A stretch of DNA of 64,000 nucleotides. Origin: Artemisia argyi. Taxonomy: Eukaryota > Streptophyta > Magnoliopsida > Asterales > Asteraceae. The notes below the pieces were generated by a model. It was not told the origin of the DNA. It saw nothing but the letters and a program-made list of their open reading frames with translations, and searched no databases. This document shows, in pieces, positions 43,951 through 54,877 of this stretch. Location: positions 69,283,440 through 69,347,439 of the forward strand of contig CM060702.1 in the NCBI GenBank assembly GCA_030686995.1. Direction: 5' to 3'. Position 1 is the stretch's first letter; each line of letters opens with the position of its first letter. The position numbers and the translations under genes were made by a program.

Positions 43951-46079
43951 TATTGTCGTCCCCTCACGCAATGTCATCACCTCACGCTTAAGAGATAAAT
44001 AATTTCAAAACCTCTCTTTACTGATGTTGTAAAGTAGCAATGATGTTCAAGAGAGATAGTAAAATCATTTATTCTCAGAAACGCTCCGTTTTTCCGATTT
44101 TCATAAATAACAACTACTACTACTATTTTTGTACTTTTTTATTTTTATATATGTGACGGTTTGCTTTGACTTTCATTATCAATTTTTATCTGTTGATAAC
44201 TTTCAGGGTCAACGAGTAGAAACACTTCTCACAGAGAAGAGACCATATGGATAAAAATCGTCATCCTTGATTTTTCACAAACTCCCAAACAAAGCATAAA
44301 ATCGAGATCATTGTTTATCCACAAGTTAGGTGCTAACACTACCCACAAAAGTTAATTGTGTATTACCTCTTGTTCCCAAGTCCTAAGTTTTGTATCTCAA
44401 GATTTTAATTTGTGAGAAATGAATTGCTTCATATTTTCTCGTTTTGATAATTGTTAGTCCGATAAGAGCACAAAATTTGAACGCTAAGTAGTTTCCAAAC
44501 TTTCCCTCGAAAATCCCTGCATACAGAAATCGGGTCCACATGAAGGTCTCTGATTTAACACGATTTGTGGAGGCCCCCTTTTTATTTACAACCGAGACAT
44601 ACCATGTTTGATACCCGAAATGGAAGCTTTTTATTAGGGAAACCCCCGGAGTCGAAGCTTGGCATTTTTGCATAATCATAAGCACTTTAATAATACTTTG
44701 GTCCTTAGTCCTTTATTCTTTTACAGTCAACGGTTTATGAGCTGCCAAGATGTAAGAGCTTTATTATGACTTTGGATTTTTATCCGCTGCTTTTTTATAG
44801 CTTTGGATTCCTCTGCCTTTTTATTTGGCTTTGGACTATTATTATTGATATTCATAATCATATGCCAAACCCCGAGTCCTACGGCCTTTACTAAGATCAC
44901 AACATCGGCTGCAAACCGGCAAGATGCAATAGTCTATTTTACCATAACACTGGCAGTACCCCTATGTGTACCAAACCCCCATATGCAGAGATTTTGTTGG
45001 GAACGAGAAAAAACTAAGTATTGCCCAAACCGTATACCCTTAATTAAACCTAGAGATCTATTTTTATTGGTGTGCAAGCTTGTGGGAACAAGGAGGCCAC
45101 AAGTACCTTTCGTGGGCTCTAAAGAGATCCAACTACTCCATGTTTAGCACGAAACTTCTAAATAAACTCTATCATTCCTCGATCTCCGCAAATTTAAAAT
45201 CCCAAATAATGAGATCCGCGGATGCTTAGCCATAATCTTTTGATTATATTGGTTAAGGGAGACGAGCTAGGGCTCAACACGCCCGGTCAAGTCAAAACAT
45301 TTATTTCTACTCTCGCCGGTAGAAAAGTCAAAACAAGGTGTCAAATCTTATTATTCATATCATATATCATTAATTTTTTTTTTCATTTTTTCATTTTTTT
45401 TTACACAATAAAAAGGTGACAAAAATTTTAAATTTTTGTGGAAAACGGAGTTGCGTAAGTTAACAGTTCAGATGATGGTACAGGTCAAATCGAATCGAAG
45501 ATTCATCCCCCCAGACTAAAGTGAAACATTGTCCTCAATGTTTAAAGGGTACGGGTAATCCTACGAAATATCTAAGGCCGTTTATTAAGTATGCCAAGAG
45601 ATAAACGTTAGTCGATAAGATTTTTGGATATGGTGAATTTCCGATAGAGCAGCGAAGGATGAGACTCGAGTGGAGAGAACGACAAACCACAAGCACGAGA
45701 GTCCTCAAACTTCGGGGAAATTCCTAGACATAAACAACAACAACCACAAAACACGAGATATGGAAGAGGTCGCCCTCCTCACGTCACACTTATTAGAAAC
45801 AAGAAAATAAAGAAGATGAAAAGGATAAGCATGGGGTGCCTATCACGAAGCGCTTGTTTTTTTTATTTCCGAGTCACATGAGCTTGACTCGATCCCCGAA
45901 TTAATTCGTCCTTGGGGAGAGCAGAAAGAACGGACAACCGTCACAAACGAAGATGACGGGGTCAAAAACGGTATCCTCACTCCCGGTGGAGTGGAAAAGT
46001 GAAGAAATGAGGGGATAAGTAAAGAACGGTTGAAACACCCAAATGATAAAAGCAAAGTCGATTCTGAATCACGGGTGGG
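43951..46079 (-). other. Non-coding 3' interior of element B
   Basis: No gene seen over 2.1 kb. At 45503-45545 the minus strand has CATTGAGGACAATGTTT followed by CTTTAGTCTGGGGGGATG, a second copy of the TTAGTCTGGGGG core of the purine tract. Confidence 0.6.
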
Positions 46080-47009
46080 TTAGGTGGGTAAAATATCAAG
46101 CACAGGATTATCATGATTATAAGTCTCGTCCACCACTCCAAATATAACGTCATTCGTATCTGATTCAAAATCTGCATCCGGTGGTTTCGCTGGTGGACGA
46201 GAAGAAGGTAAATCGGAAAGAATATTTCTTTGAATGTCATTCTCGTTATTCTCAATACCCGGTGGTATCGAGTCATCCGCGGCAAGAAATCGATCGTCAT
46301 CCTCTAGAAGAGGGTCACGTGACGGATTATCGAAAATAAGCTCAAAATCAATTTCAAAATCAAAACGCTCATAATCCGGAAGAGAGATATCAGCATGAAT
46401 AGTGGGATTGCCACTATTCGTCTCTTCAAATCGAAAAATTTCAAGTTCGGGTAAGAAATCACTATCCATATCGGGGATAGGAGAAGAAATCAGAGGATCA
46501 TTCAATGCTTCAATTTTAGAAATGAGAAGATTAATGTTAAATAATTTTTCACGAAGAGCTTCATCTTGGATTTCCGTGTCAACTTCTTCATCATTCTCTT
46601 CTTCTAAGCTGACGAGCTCAGAAGGTAATTCATCAACATATTCGATGTCTCCACAAGATATAGCATCGTCATTGTCAGAATCGGAGAAAATCTCATCAGG
46701 ATCAATCAAATTTTCAATCGGGGATGGCTCAATTTCTTCAGCCGTATCAAAAACATATTTCTCAAAATCGGGTAAAGAGTCCTGGAGCTCGGGCTCCAAA
46801 GGATCTGACGGCGTAACAATCTCAGTCGAAATATAATCATTGTTATCAAGAAAAGTATTGTCTTTTTCCAAAATAGGATCACTTCCCTCAACCGGTGTGA
46901 GAGAAGGATGAGAAGAGTTGGGAGTAATTGATTCAAGTCTCGAAAAACATCTTGAAGAATCCGGAGGTGGGACAAGTGGTGTGCTCTCAGAGCTAGGAAT
47001 TTCCACCAC
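46080..47009 (-). CDS. Acidic ORF of element B, unknown function
   Basis: 309 codons directly after the stop of the Cys-rich ORF and in the same frame; the first codon is GTG, and there is no nearby ATG. The product is very acidic and Pro/Ser-rich (DPDEIFSDSDNDDAISCGDIEY, LVSLEEENDEEVDTEIQ) with repeated short DPL/DxxLP-type motifs (LPDFEKYVFD, LPDYERFDFEIDFELIF). No enzyme domain. It is most simply the C-terminal half of one 656-codon ORF that was split by one TAA, or is reached by stop readthrough. Confidence 0.6.
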   Translation of the reverse strand: MVEIPSSESTPLVPPPDSSRCFSRLESITPNSSHPSLTPVEGSDPILEKDNTFLDNNDYISTEIVTPSDPLEPELQDSLPDFEKYVFDTAEEIEPSPIENLIDPDEIFSDSDNDDAISCGDIEYVDELPSELVSLEEENDEEVDTEIQDEALREKLFNINLLISKIEALNDPLISSPIPDMDSDFLPELEIFRFEETNSGNPTIHADISLPDYERFDFEIDFELIFDNPSRDPLLEDDDRFLAADDSIPPGIENNENDIQRNILSDLPSSRPPAKPPDADFESDTNDVIFGVVDETYNHDNPVLDILPT

Positions 47010-48050
47010 TTACGTTACGGTCTCCGGTTCTTGTTCGTGAAGATTAGGTAAGTCGTTTCTTCTAAACACCGTTTTAAGCTCAACATGTTTGCTTGACGAA
47101 CTCTTAACCGTAAATCGAGAAAGGTTAGGATCAAATCTTGACGGATTAAGAACAATTGTCGGCTTAGACTCTTGGACAACCGTAGGTTGGACGTATTTAG
47201 CACTTTCATTGTCAGCGGAAAGTACCGAGTCCTTTGTCACCTTGGTTTCTCGTTCCATTTCCCTCAACGGAGAGGGAGTAGGAACCGATGGTTCATCATA
47301 ATCAACACGAATTTTTGCAATTTTTGATGAGACGTAAAGTTGTTCCATTTTTATTTTAAAAACCTTTCGTTTAATGAAATCGTCGTCGAGAGATGTCATA
47401 GAACAATCTTCAACATTTAAAGGTTCACAAGACTGAGTGGGATTAATCGTAGAATTTTCTTCTTTATAAAGCTTATTTTCGTCACTCTTAATGGTGTTAA
47501 CTTGTTCTTTCACACGAATTACTTCTTTAAAAAGATCTAATAACTCGGTAAAGTTATTTTGAGCAGTCATTATTTTAGTGATCATTTCAGATTGTGGAGG
47601 TTGGTCGTGATAATCATTGTCATAAGGAAACGGTTTCCTTGTTGGACAATCGGTGCTAAAGTGTGAACTTCCACAATACTCGCAACCGTTTTGTTGTGAA
47701 ATCGGTGCATTTTGAAATGATTCATTATTGAAGTACGGATCTTGCTCATATGAATTGAAATCGTTGTGATAATGATCGGAGGTGAATGTGGGTTCAGCTT
47801 TTGAAGCATAACACATACAAAATCCATGAGTAAATCCACATTCTTTGCAAATTTGTTGATTGAATAAATCGGGCTGAGGCGGGTAGTCGGAAAAATTTGG
47901 AAAGTTGTTGTACGAATTAGGTGCATAAACAAATGAATTGCAAAACAAACAACTTCCGTCTCGAATATCGTTACCACACCGTCCGCATGTACACCAAACA
48001 CAAGAACCTTCAAAGAACGGTTCTCCACATTTAAAATAAGTCGGATCCAT
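47010..48050 (-). CDS. Cys-rich zinc-knuckle ORF of element B
   Basis: 346 aa, MDPTYFKCGEPFF. The N-terminus is packed with Cys pairs (17/20, 22/25, 34/37, 68/71, 78/80), followed by a knuckle CEYCGSSHFSTDC (Cys123, Cys126, His130, Cys135; one residue shorter than the canonical CCHC, a spacing seen in some plant Gypsy Gags). After it come EMITKIMTAQNNFTELLDLF and a Lys/Glu-rich helix, then a low-complexity Thr/Pro/Ser region. I see no capsid-type Gag domain, so although it occupies the gag position its role is uncertain; nucleic-acid binding is likely. Ends in TAA, with the acidic ORF continuing in frame. Confidence 0.75.
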   Translation of the reverse strand: MDPTYFKCGEPFFEGSCVWCTCGRCGNDIRDGSCLFCNSFVYAPNSYNNFPNFSDYPPQPDLFNQQICKECGFTHGFCMCYASKAEPTFTSDHYHNDFNSYEQDPYFNNESFQNAPISQQNGCEYCGSSHFSTDCPTRKPFPYDNDYHDQPPQSEMITKIMTAQNNFTELLDLFKEVIRVKEQVNTIKSDENKLYKEENSTINPTQSCEPLNVEDCSMTSLDDDFIKRKVFKIKMEQLYVSSKIAKIRVDYDEPSVPTPSPLREMERETKVTKDSVLSADNESAKYVQPTVVQESKPTIVLNPSRFDPNLSRFTVKSSSSKHVELKTVFRRNDLPNLHEQEPETVT

Positions 48051-48618
48051 AAGAATTATCGGTTTAGAGGGTTAAAGAAGAAGAATCAAATGATAAGAGG
48101 ATAAGAAGATTATTTTTGGTTTTTAATTATCATAAAATCAAATAAAAGTAAAATCAAAATAGAAAAGGAAAATCTTTTTGTGTTTTTATTTTTGGAAAAC
48201 AAAATTCAAAAACTTAAAACTTTTATTTTCTTTTGTTTTTCAAACGTTACGTTAATCGTAAACCGTTTCCTTTAAGCCTACTCGCGACGGAACGGGAGAG
48301 AAGAATGGATCTCTCTTCAACTTGCAATTTAATGTCAAAGCTTCCGTATTTTCCGCTTATTCGGTCGTAGAATCCAAAGTAATCCGATTAGCAACTAATT
48401 TCACGCGTTCTTATGTTGTTAAGCTTATTTGGTTTACAACGCTCTTCCTTTCGGTCGAGACGAGGCTGTAACTTTATTATTTTTTTGATATTTTTGAAAA
48501 CACTTTAGGAAAAGTGTTTTTGATTTTTCAATTTTTTGGGGTTTTTATAGAAAATATATACAAGGAAGGTTTTCAAAACACAATTTCGAAAAACGAAAAC
48601 GAAAAATTCACTTCAACC
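48051..48618 (-). other. Leader of element B
   Basis: AT-rich sequence between the primer site and the first ATG (minus strand). No gene. Confidence 0.6.
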
Positions 48619-48637
48619 TTCCCCGGCAACGGCGCCA
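48619..48637 (-). promoter_or_regulatory. Primer binding site of element B (tRNA-Asp)
   Basis: Minus strand TGGCGCCGTTGCCGGGGAA, complementary to the 3' end of plant tRNA-Asp, five bases inside the 5' LTR. Fixes the orientation. Confidence 0.9.
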
Positions 48638-48642
48638 AAATT

Positions 48643-51600
48643 TGATTCGTGATAAATCAAGTTATAGTACAAGTATAGTATTACTCAAGAGATCCGCAAA
48701 GAAATACGGATAACCCGAGGTCGTAGTCCGTGTGAAGGATGAATGGAATTTCGAATTCCCGATTCGTGAAACGTGTCGTGAAAGTGGTAAAAAGTGATTT
48801 GAATGAGATTATACTAATGAAATAGTAAATGAAGAACAAATAATCAACTAAACACGTAATTCAAGTAAGGCAACTAGAAACGTAACGTAGAATTGAAACC
48901 GTAAGCTAAAACGTAAATAAAACGTAAACGTACGAAATAAAACGCGACTTTTAAGCTACACAATTCCTACGGACTTGAAAATAATTTTTAAAAATTTAAA
49001 ATGATAAAAGAAAATTTTGAGAAAAAAGAAAAATATTTTTTTGACTTTTTATTTATTTTTTATGAATTAAAAACTAATTAACTAATTAAATATTAAAAGA
49101 AAATGCAAATAAGGTGAGAAAAATGAAAATAAAATTTGAAAATTATAAAATAACTAAAAAGTAATTTTAAAACTAAAAACTAATTTTTTTGGCTTTTTAT
49201 GTAATTTTTGGAAATTATAAACTAATAAATCTAATTAAAAATTCAAAATGAATTCAAAATAAATGGGAAAAATGCAAAATAATTTTCTAAAATTCTAAAA
49301 TAAATGAAAATAAATTTTAAAAATATTTTTGGATTTTTCTTGGCCTTTTCTGATTTTTTTAGACTTTTTGGTAATTAAAATGTATTTAAAAATGATTAAA
49401 AATAAAAATAAAATAAGAAAAATAGTAAATGAGCTCAGAAAAATTTGAAAAAATTACAGAAAATCTAAAATATTAAAATAAGCTTGGGAAAAAATTTGAA
49501 AATAAAATAAGCTAGAAAAATGCTGATAAGCTGAAAACTGCTTATTGTGAAGTGCTTATTGTTAAGCACTTTGACAAATATTGACCCAATTAATTTTGAA
49601 CTTATTTAAGCTTTATGAAACAATCTCAGAACTAAATGAACTCATAAACACAAGTGTGGGCCAAACAAGGTCAAATAAGCATAAGTGAAATAAGCAATAA
49701 GCTCAACAGAATAAGCAAATGCACAAAATCAATGGAAATAGCAACTAAAGGCACAAAGTAACTCAAATGAGCAACAAATCTCAGATATTGAACACCAAAT
49801 CTCACTAACAGGCCCGTATTGTGAATTCAGAAACTTGTTCTACTCTATCAACTTAAAAGGCTGAATAAGCAGTTTAGAAAAGCTGAGTTGGAGAATCTTA
49901 TGGGGGCTAATGTTTGTCTAACCAACTGAGTTCACAAAACAACCAAAAGAAAAGGTCTCAAATCCAGTTTACTAACCTAAAGGCTACCTAGAATGTTGAC
50001 CAAAGACCTGATGCACAGGGTATGATGAGGTTCAGACAATCAACTTTGAGGTACTTTTTCAATAAGCAAATGGAAAGCAAAAATGAATTTTCTTTTTGAA
50101 ATTGTTTTAGTGTCTGCTAATCTCTACAAAACATTAAACAAAATGTATTTCCAACAAAAACTGAATCCTAGAAAGGCTCACAAAGTTATGGCAAAATCTG
50201 AGTATATAACCTGTTTTGACTTTTTGAATGCAACTAAACTTTGACTGAAATGAATTTATAAATGATTTAATCTAATCCTAACTGATATCATTTTATAATT
50301 AAGAAGCTAATAAACCTAAATGAACACCAGCTCTAACAGATTTAAGAATCTCAGACTTAAAAACAATCTTATGCTTCACAGAAATTATCTAACTAGCTAA
50401 TTATGACTTTTATAGTAATAACCTACTGTTTATATGCTTGACTAAATCTATTTGCAGCCTAAGTGAGATGACTAAACCAATTTCTACCTCTGATACAACA
50501 ATAATCTAAGCAAACCACATTGTTCCAAACACCCCTGATGTGAGACAGATGTGAACTTATGCTACTTAAATCACTACCATAGCAATCCAAAACTCTAAAT
50601 AAGTAACAACTATGATCTAATATACTAATATGAATCAAAATGACAGACCTCAAACACAAAGAGAACACAGAAAACACAGATCTCAGATTGCAACTAAAAC
50701 AACACAGATCCACTAAAATGAACAGATGCAGTAAATTAAAACAAACAGTAACAAATGCTAATCTACTATTATCCTACTTATGCAACAATGAAAATGAAAA
50801 TGAAAATCAATACACTTACAAAACAAATCCCCCTCAGCAGAACAGAGGGGGTTCACTTAGTTAGCCTGTCTCTTAGACAGGCCAAAAAGCTCCAAATGGC
50901 TGTCTTCAATCCCCAATAAGCTCAAATGTTTGACCACTTTGGATTTTTTTTTTTCAATTCAAATGAAACAGAAATGTATAAATGAAATACAGAAAATAAT
51001 ACTGAATTTAAACTAATTAATCAATAACAATAAGCAAATTACATTTTAAATAAGACAATAAACTAAATCTGAATTATATTAAATTTAAAAGGTTGAGTAC
51101 CAAACTGAGATTTGAAATTACAATGAAATTAAGTGCTGAAAATTAAAAATGACTAGAATAAAATGGTCAAAATCCTTCTAATAACATGAAAAATTGGACA
51201 ATCTACAAAGGAGTGAGGAGGGGGTATATATAGCTGATGAGAGTAGAAGCCAGGTCACTGATCCGTGTGAGTTGTGCTTTCTTGAGTCCTTTCTGAGCCC
51301 TTGATTCACTTCTAGATTTTTCCAATCATCCACAGCCCTTGATTGATTGATTATGACATGATGTATCCTCCGTGTCTTCTCCCATTGGTCCACGTGCCCT
51401 AATCTCTGACATTCTCTGACTTATTCTGACCAAATGATTGGGTAATTATTACTTACGAGAGGGTAATTGGTGTAATTTGGGATTCTAGGGTTCATGTAAA
51501 CAGTGAAACACCTGGGTAATTTATGAATTGGGGGGCGGGGTTTATTTTGGGGGAATTTGTTTGTTTTATTATTATGGGGTGTTGACCGTTTGACCTGGGT

Positions 51601-52218
51601 GGAAGGGATGTTGGATCGGGTTGTATTAAGATAGTAACAGGCTGAGTAAGGAGTAAGGGTGATGGGCTTGTAACAATTTTTGGGCTTGGGGTGTAAGTGG
51701 GTGTTGGTATTTGTAGATCCGGTTATATTATAGGAGTACTATTATTTGTAAGGCAAGGACCAATTGTGTATTATCTGAAAATGTAGGGACCAAATCTGTA
51801 ATTTATTCAAACTTTCTTCCAAAGGTATTTCTTGTCACTTTTTGAATCATGGAGGATCAAATCTGATTTTTCTTTAAATATTTCTTCCAGGGATTTCTGA
51901 AAGCTGAGGGACTGAAGTTGCCATATTCTCAAACTTTGACCCGGGAGTATTTTTGCAACTTTGTTATTCTCTGAGGACTTAAATTGATAATTTGAGCTTT
52001 CCTTGATCATTTTGCTTCCCCGGCTCCGGCTTTTGACCTTTTTCCATTCTCGTGCTCGTTTTTGTCGGTTTTGGCTTTGTTTTTGTTCATTTTTCACCTA
52101 TCCGTACCTGCACATACACAAATACAAAAACATACATTCTCTTGGCATTTTTGGTTAGTATTTGGTATTTTTGGTCTGAATTAAGGCCTAAAAAGGATGT
52201 GTGATTAATCACTCATCA
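48643..52218 (-). repeat. 5' LTR of element B (3576 bp)
   Basis: Direct copy of 40338-43932. A 12- to 16-bp segment (AAAACTTTGACCC) present in the other LTR near 41285 is missing here. Confidence 0.95.
51225..51232 (-). promoter_or_regulatory. TATA box, 5' LTR of B
   Basis: Same sequence context as 42939-42946; on the minus strand it lies about 990 bases into the LTR and is the likely promoter of the element. Confidence 0.55.
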
Positions 52219-52223
52219 TTGAC
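52219..52223 (+). repeat. Target-site duplication of LTR element B (right)
   Basis: TTGAC. Confidence 0.85.
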
Positions 52224-52318
52224 CCATTTTTGTTCCGAATCATAAAAAGTGTAAAACATGAAAGTTGTCCGGAATAATGTTTTACACCTAGGCTAGCGAG
52301 ATTTTAGCATGAAAATAT

Positions 52319-52951
52319 AAAACGCGGACGAAAATATAAGAAAAACAAATAAAAACATATAAAACCAAGACGAAAACGTATAAAAATGGATGAACACGTA
52401 TAAAGACGGATGAAAACGTATAAAAATGTAAGAAAATGGACGAAAGCATATAAAAACGAATGAAAACGTATAAAACGAAAGAAAAATGGACGAAAACGTA
52501 TAAAGACGTAAGGAAAACGGATGAAATTATATAAAAACGGACGAAAACGTATAAACATGGTTGAAAACGTATATAAATGGACGAAAACATATGAAACGGT
52601 TAAAAAAAACGTAAGAAAACGGATGAAAATGTATAAAATGGACGAAATGGAATAAAAATGTAAGAAAAACGTATAAAAACGGACGAAAACGATAAGAACG
52701 TATGAAACGAACGAAAACGTAATAAAAAAATTAGGGACTAAATTCGTTATACACCACAAACCACAAAGACCTTACTTTTAAGGTTATTTATGTCATTTCC
52801 TCTTAGTTTAACAGTCAAACAAACAGAAATTTTGGTCAAGGGACCAAACCCTTTATGGGTTGCAACCGCAGGGAAAAGATCCGTTAAAAAAAAAAGTAAA
52901 GGACTATATCCGTTAAAAACGACAGACCACAGGGACCATTTATGAAATTAA
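52319..52951 (-). repeat. Foldback-like element, right arm
   Basis: Inverted copy of 39199-39815: a degenerate AAAACGTATAAAAACGGACG array, then AATTAGGGACTAAATTCG and CCATTTATGAAATTAA. Open frames over the array (Phe/Tyr/Arg-rich) are composition artefacts. Confidence 0.75.
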
Positions 52952-53187
52952 TTGTTAAAAAAATCAACTTTAATTATAAATATTTTAGTTTAATTGTGTT
53001 ATATAATGTTTAATAAAAATTATATATTTATACCAATAAAAATACATTTAAAATCCAATTTATTCGTATATTTTGGATCAATTATTATATAACACAAATA
53101 AAAATATTTAAAGTAAAAATTGGAAAACAAAATAATAATAAAAATAAATAAATAAAAAAGTGTAAAGTTAATATGAGACAGATGGAG

Positions 53188-54154
53188 TATAAAATAAGGT
53201 GTACGTATAAATGAGATTACTTCGTTAGAGATAATTAAACAAAAAGTTAAATTAAATAAACAAATCTTACACATCTAATTTTTTATGGAACAAAATACGG
53301 GGTTTAGAATTATCAACGTTGATGATTTTAGGGTTCAGGAGATTTGTTCATATAAAAAGTTTACAAAAGGTTAAATTTAGATAGTCTCATCTGAGTTAAA
53401 GGATAGTAAAAATCGCTTCTAAATTGGCCTCATGCAAAAATATGTGTGAGCAAATTATGTAGCATGAAATATGTGTTTTTGTGTGTCAAACATTGCTTCT
53501 ATTAAAAGATAAATATAATTTAGATTAGGTCAATAACAATATTATTGTACGTGTAATATACACAAGTCATTAGTGCTTTGGTATTAACGTGTTGAGCTTC
53601 TAAATAACGGAAAGTTTGACTCTTCAAATAAACAAATAAAAAGCGTACGCTCTTGTCTAAAAACAATTTCAAATACTACTTCAAGTAAATTAATATCAAC
53701 ATGCATGTTAACCTTTTAAAAGCAGTTTTAGTGCCATTTTTATATTTGAATCAAGATTTCTTAATGTAAAAGTGCATAGCGTGGTTAGTCAACTTTTTGA
53801 TATACATCGTGTAGTTGTAGAGTTTAACATATCACAATTCACAAGCTACATCGGCACGAATCATTGCAAGAATTACAAGTCTTCTTGACTGGCACCATTG
53901 TTACATCATCACTACTTCCACATGTGATGGTCGTGTTTTCACTATTGTTTGGTAACACTGATGCTAATAACCAAACCGAGTACACACAAAATAACCTCAA
54001 CCGTCAAAATTTGAAGCGTTGTGTATGGTTTATATATATATATATTAAAAAAATAAAAAAAAAAAAAAAAAAAAAAAAACTGATATTTAGTTTATGACTA
54101 AATAACTCAATACGTTTTTATTTTTATTACACATCTAAAAACATTTTTTTTTTT
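53188..54154. other. Intergenic, no gene seen
   Basis: AT-rich; poly(A) run at 54045-54079 after a short (TA)n. An open plus-strand frame at 53864-54097 is unsupported. Confidence 0.5.
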
Positions 54155-54840
54155 TTTCCAATTGCCAAAGTTCTTTATAAATCCAACTTTTACCATAGAA
54201 CCCATCAAACAATCTTAATTACTAATTTTTTTTTTTATCAAAATAAAAAAATAAATTTTCACCCTTTTTTTAAAACTTAAATATTTCGCAAACCGTAAAT
54301 CGTCAAGCTACAAAAAAAATATCATCGCGACGAGAATTAAATTATCTTTCTATAGACATGCATTGTTATATACTTTCGACGAATTTTTTTTTCGATGAAT
54401 TTTTTTTTCCCCCAGAAAAATCATATATGATTCGTAAGAATCATATATGATTCGATTTTAACAAATCATATATGATTCTTACGAATCATATATTATTCGT
54501 AAGAATCATATATGATTTGTAAGAATCGAATCATATATGATTTTTTACGAATCATATATGATTTTTACGAATCATATATGATTCTTTCTGGGCGGAAATT
54601 AAAAAAAAAAAAAAAAAAAAAAAAGGTTCGTCGAAAGTATATAACAATGCATATCTATAGAAAGATCATTTAATTCTCGTCGCGATGATATTTTTTTGTA
54701 GCTTGAAGATTTACCGTTTGCAAGATATGTTGTTTTGAAAAAAAAAATGGAAAATATAAATGAGTGGCTATGATTGGTTGATAGGTTATATGACATGTAT
54801 GGGTTCTTAATGGATCTCAACTCTTCTCCAATTACCTCAG
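54155..54840. mobile_element. Foldback element with palindromic core
   Basis: Left arm (to 54417) and right arm (from 54595) are inverted relatives: CGCAAACCGTAAATCGTCAAGCTACAAAAAA, ATCATCGCGACGAGAATTAAAT and ATAGACATGCATTGTTATATACTTTCGACGAA pair with their complements on the right. The weaker outer match (AGAACCCATC / ATGGGTTCTTAAT) puts the ends near 54155 and 54840. No target duplication was resolved and no gene is present. Confidence 0.7.
54419..54590. repeat. AATCATATATGATT palindrome array, about 8 copies
   Basis: Copies at about 54420, 54444, 54466, 54487, 54508, 54529, 54549 and 54569, joined by TTCGTAAG or CTTACGA. Each unit is itself a palindrome. Confidence 0.85.
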
Positions 54841-54877
54841 TTAACATATTTCTTTTTTTCCATTACCCAAATACCCA

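Larger units (their letters stand above)
40338..52218 (-). mobile_element. LTR retrotransposon B: 11.9 kb, 3.6-kb LTRs, non-autonomous
   Basis: Two direct repeats (40338-43932 and 48643-52218) with TG...CA ends and a 5-bp TTGAC duplication outside. On the minus strand: 5' LTR, primer site for tRNA-Asp, a 346-codon Cys-rich ORF, one in-frame stop, a 309-codon acidic ORF, about 2 kb non-coding, purine tract, 3' LTR. No protease, RT, RNase H or integrase is present, so it depends on another element. The primer site and the zinc-knuckle form suggest a relation to Tat/Athila-type Gypsy elements. The LTRs differ at only about one base per hundred by eye plus a few small indels, so it is fairly young. 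Confidence 0.92.
39154..53187. mobile_element. Stowaway MITE 2, split by nested insertions
   Basis: Left remnant CTAGCTACGTCTCATATTAA (39154 on) and right part 52955-53187 ending TTAATATGAGACAGATGGAG are inverted relatives, each flanked by TA. The right part (ATACATTTAAAATCCAATTTATT, AACACAAATAAAAATATTTAAAG) is homologous to the interior of Stowaway MITE 1 in inverse. Everything between 39199 and about 52951 is later insertion. Confidence 0.6.

Noticed and set aside
46402..46836. Ser-rich plus-strand frame of 144 codons
   Set aside because: Antisense shadow of the acidic ORF of element B.
48619..48637. Sequence like the 3' end of a tRNA-Asp gene
   Set aside because: Only the last bases match and the rest of a tRNA is absent; it is the primer binding site of element B.
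52304..52759. 151-codon Phe/Tyr/Arg-rich minus-strand frame
   Set aside because: Composition product of the foldback-arm array; the paired arm gives a similar frame at 39562-39819.
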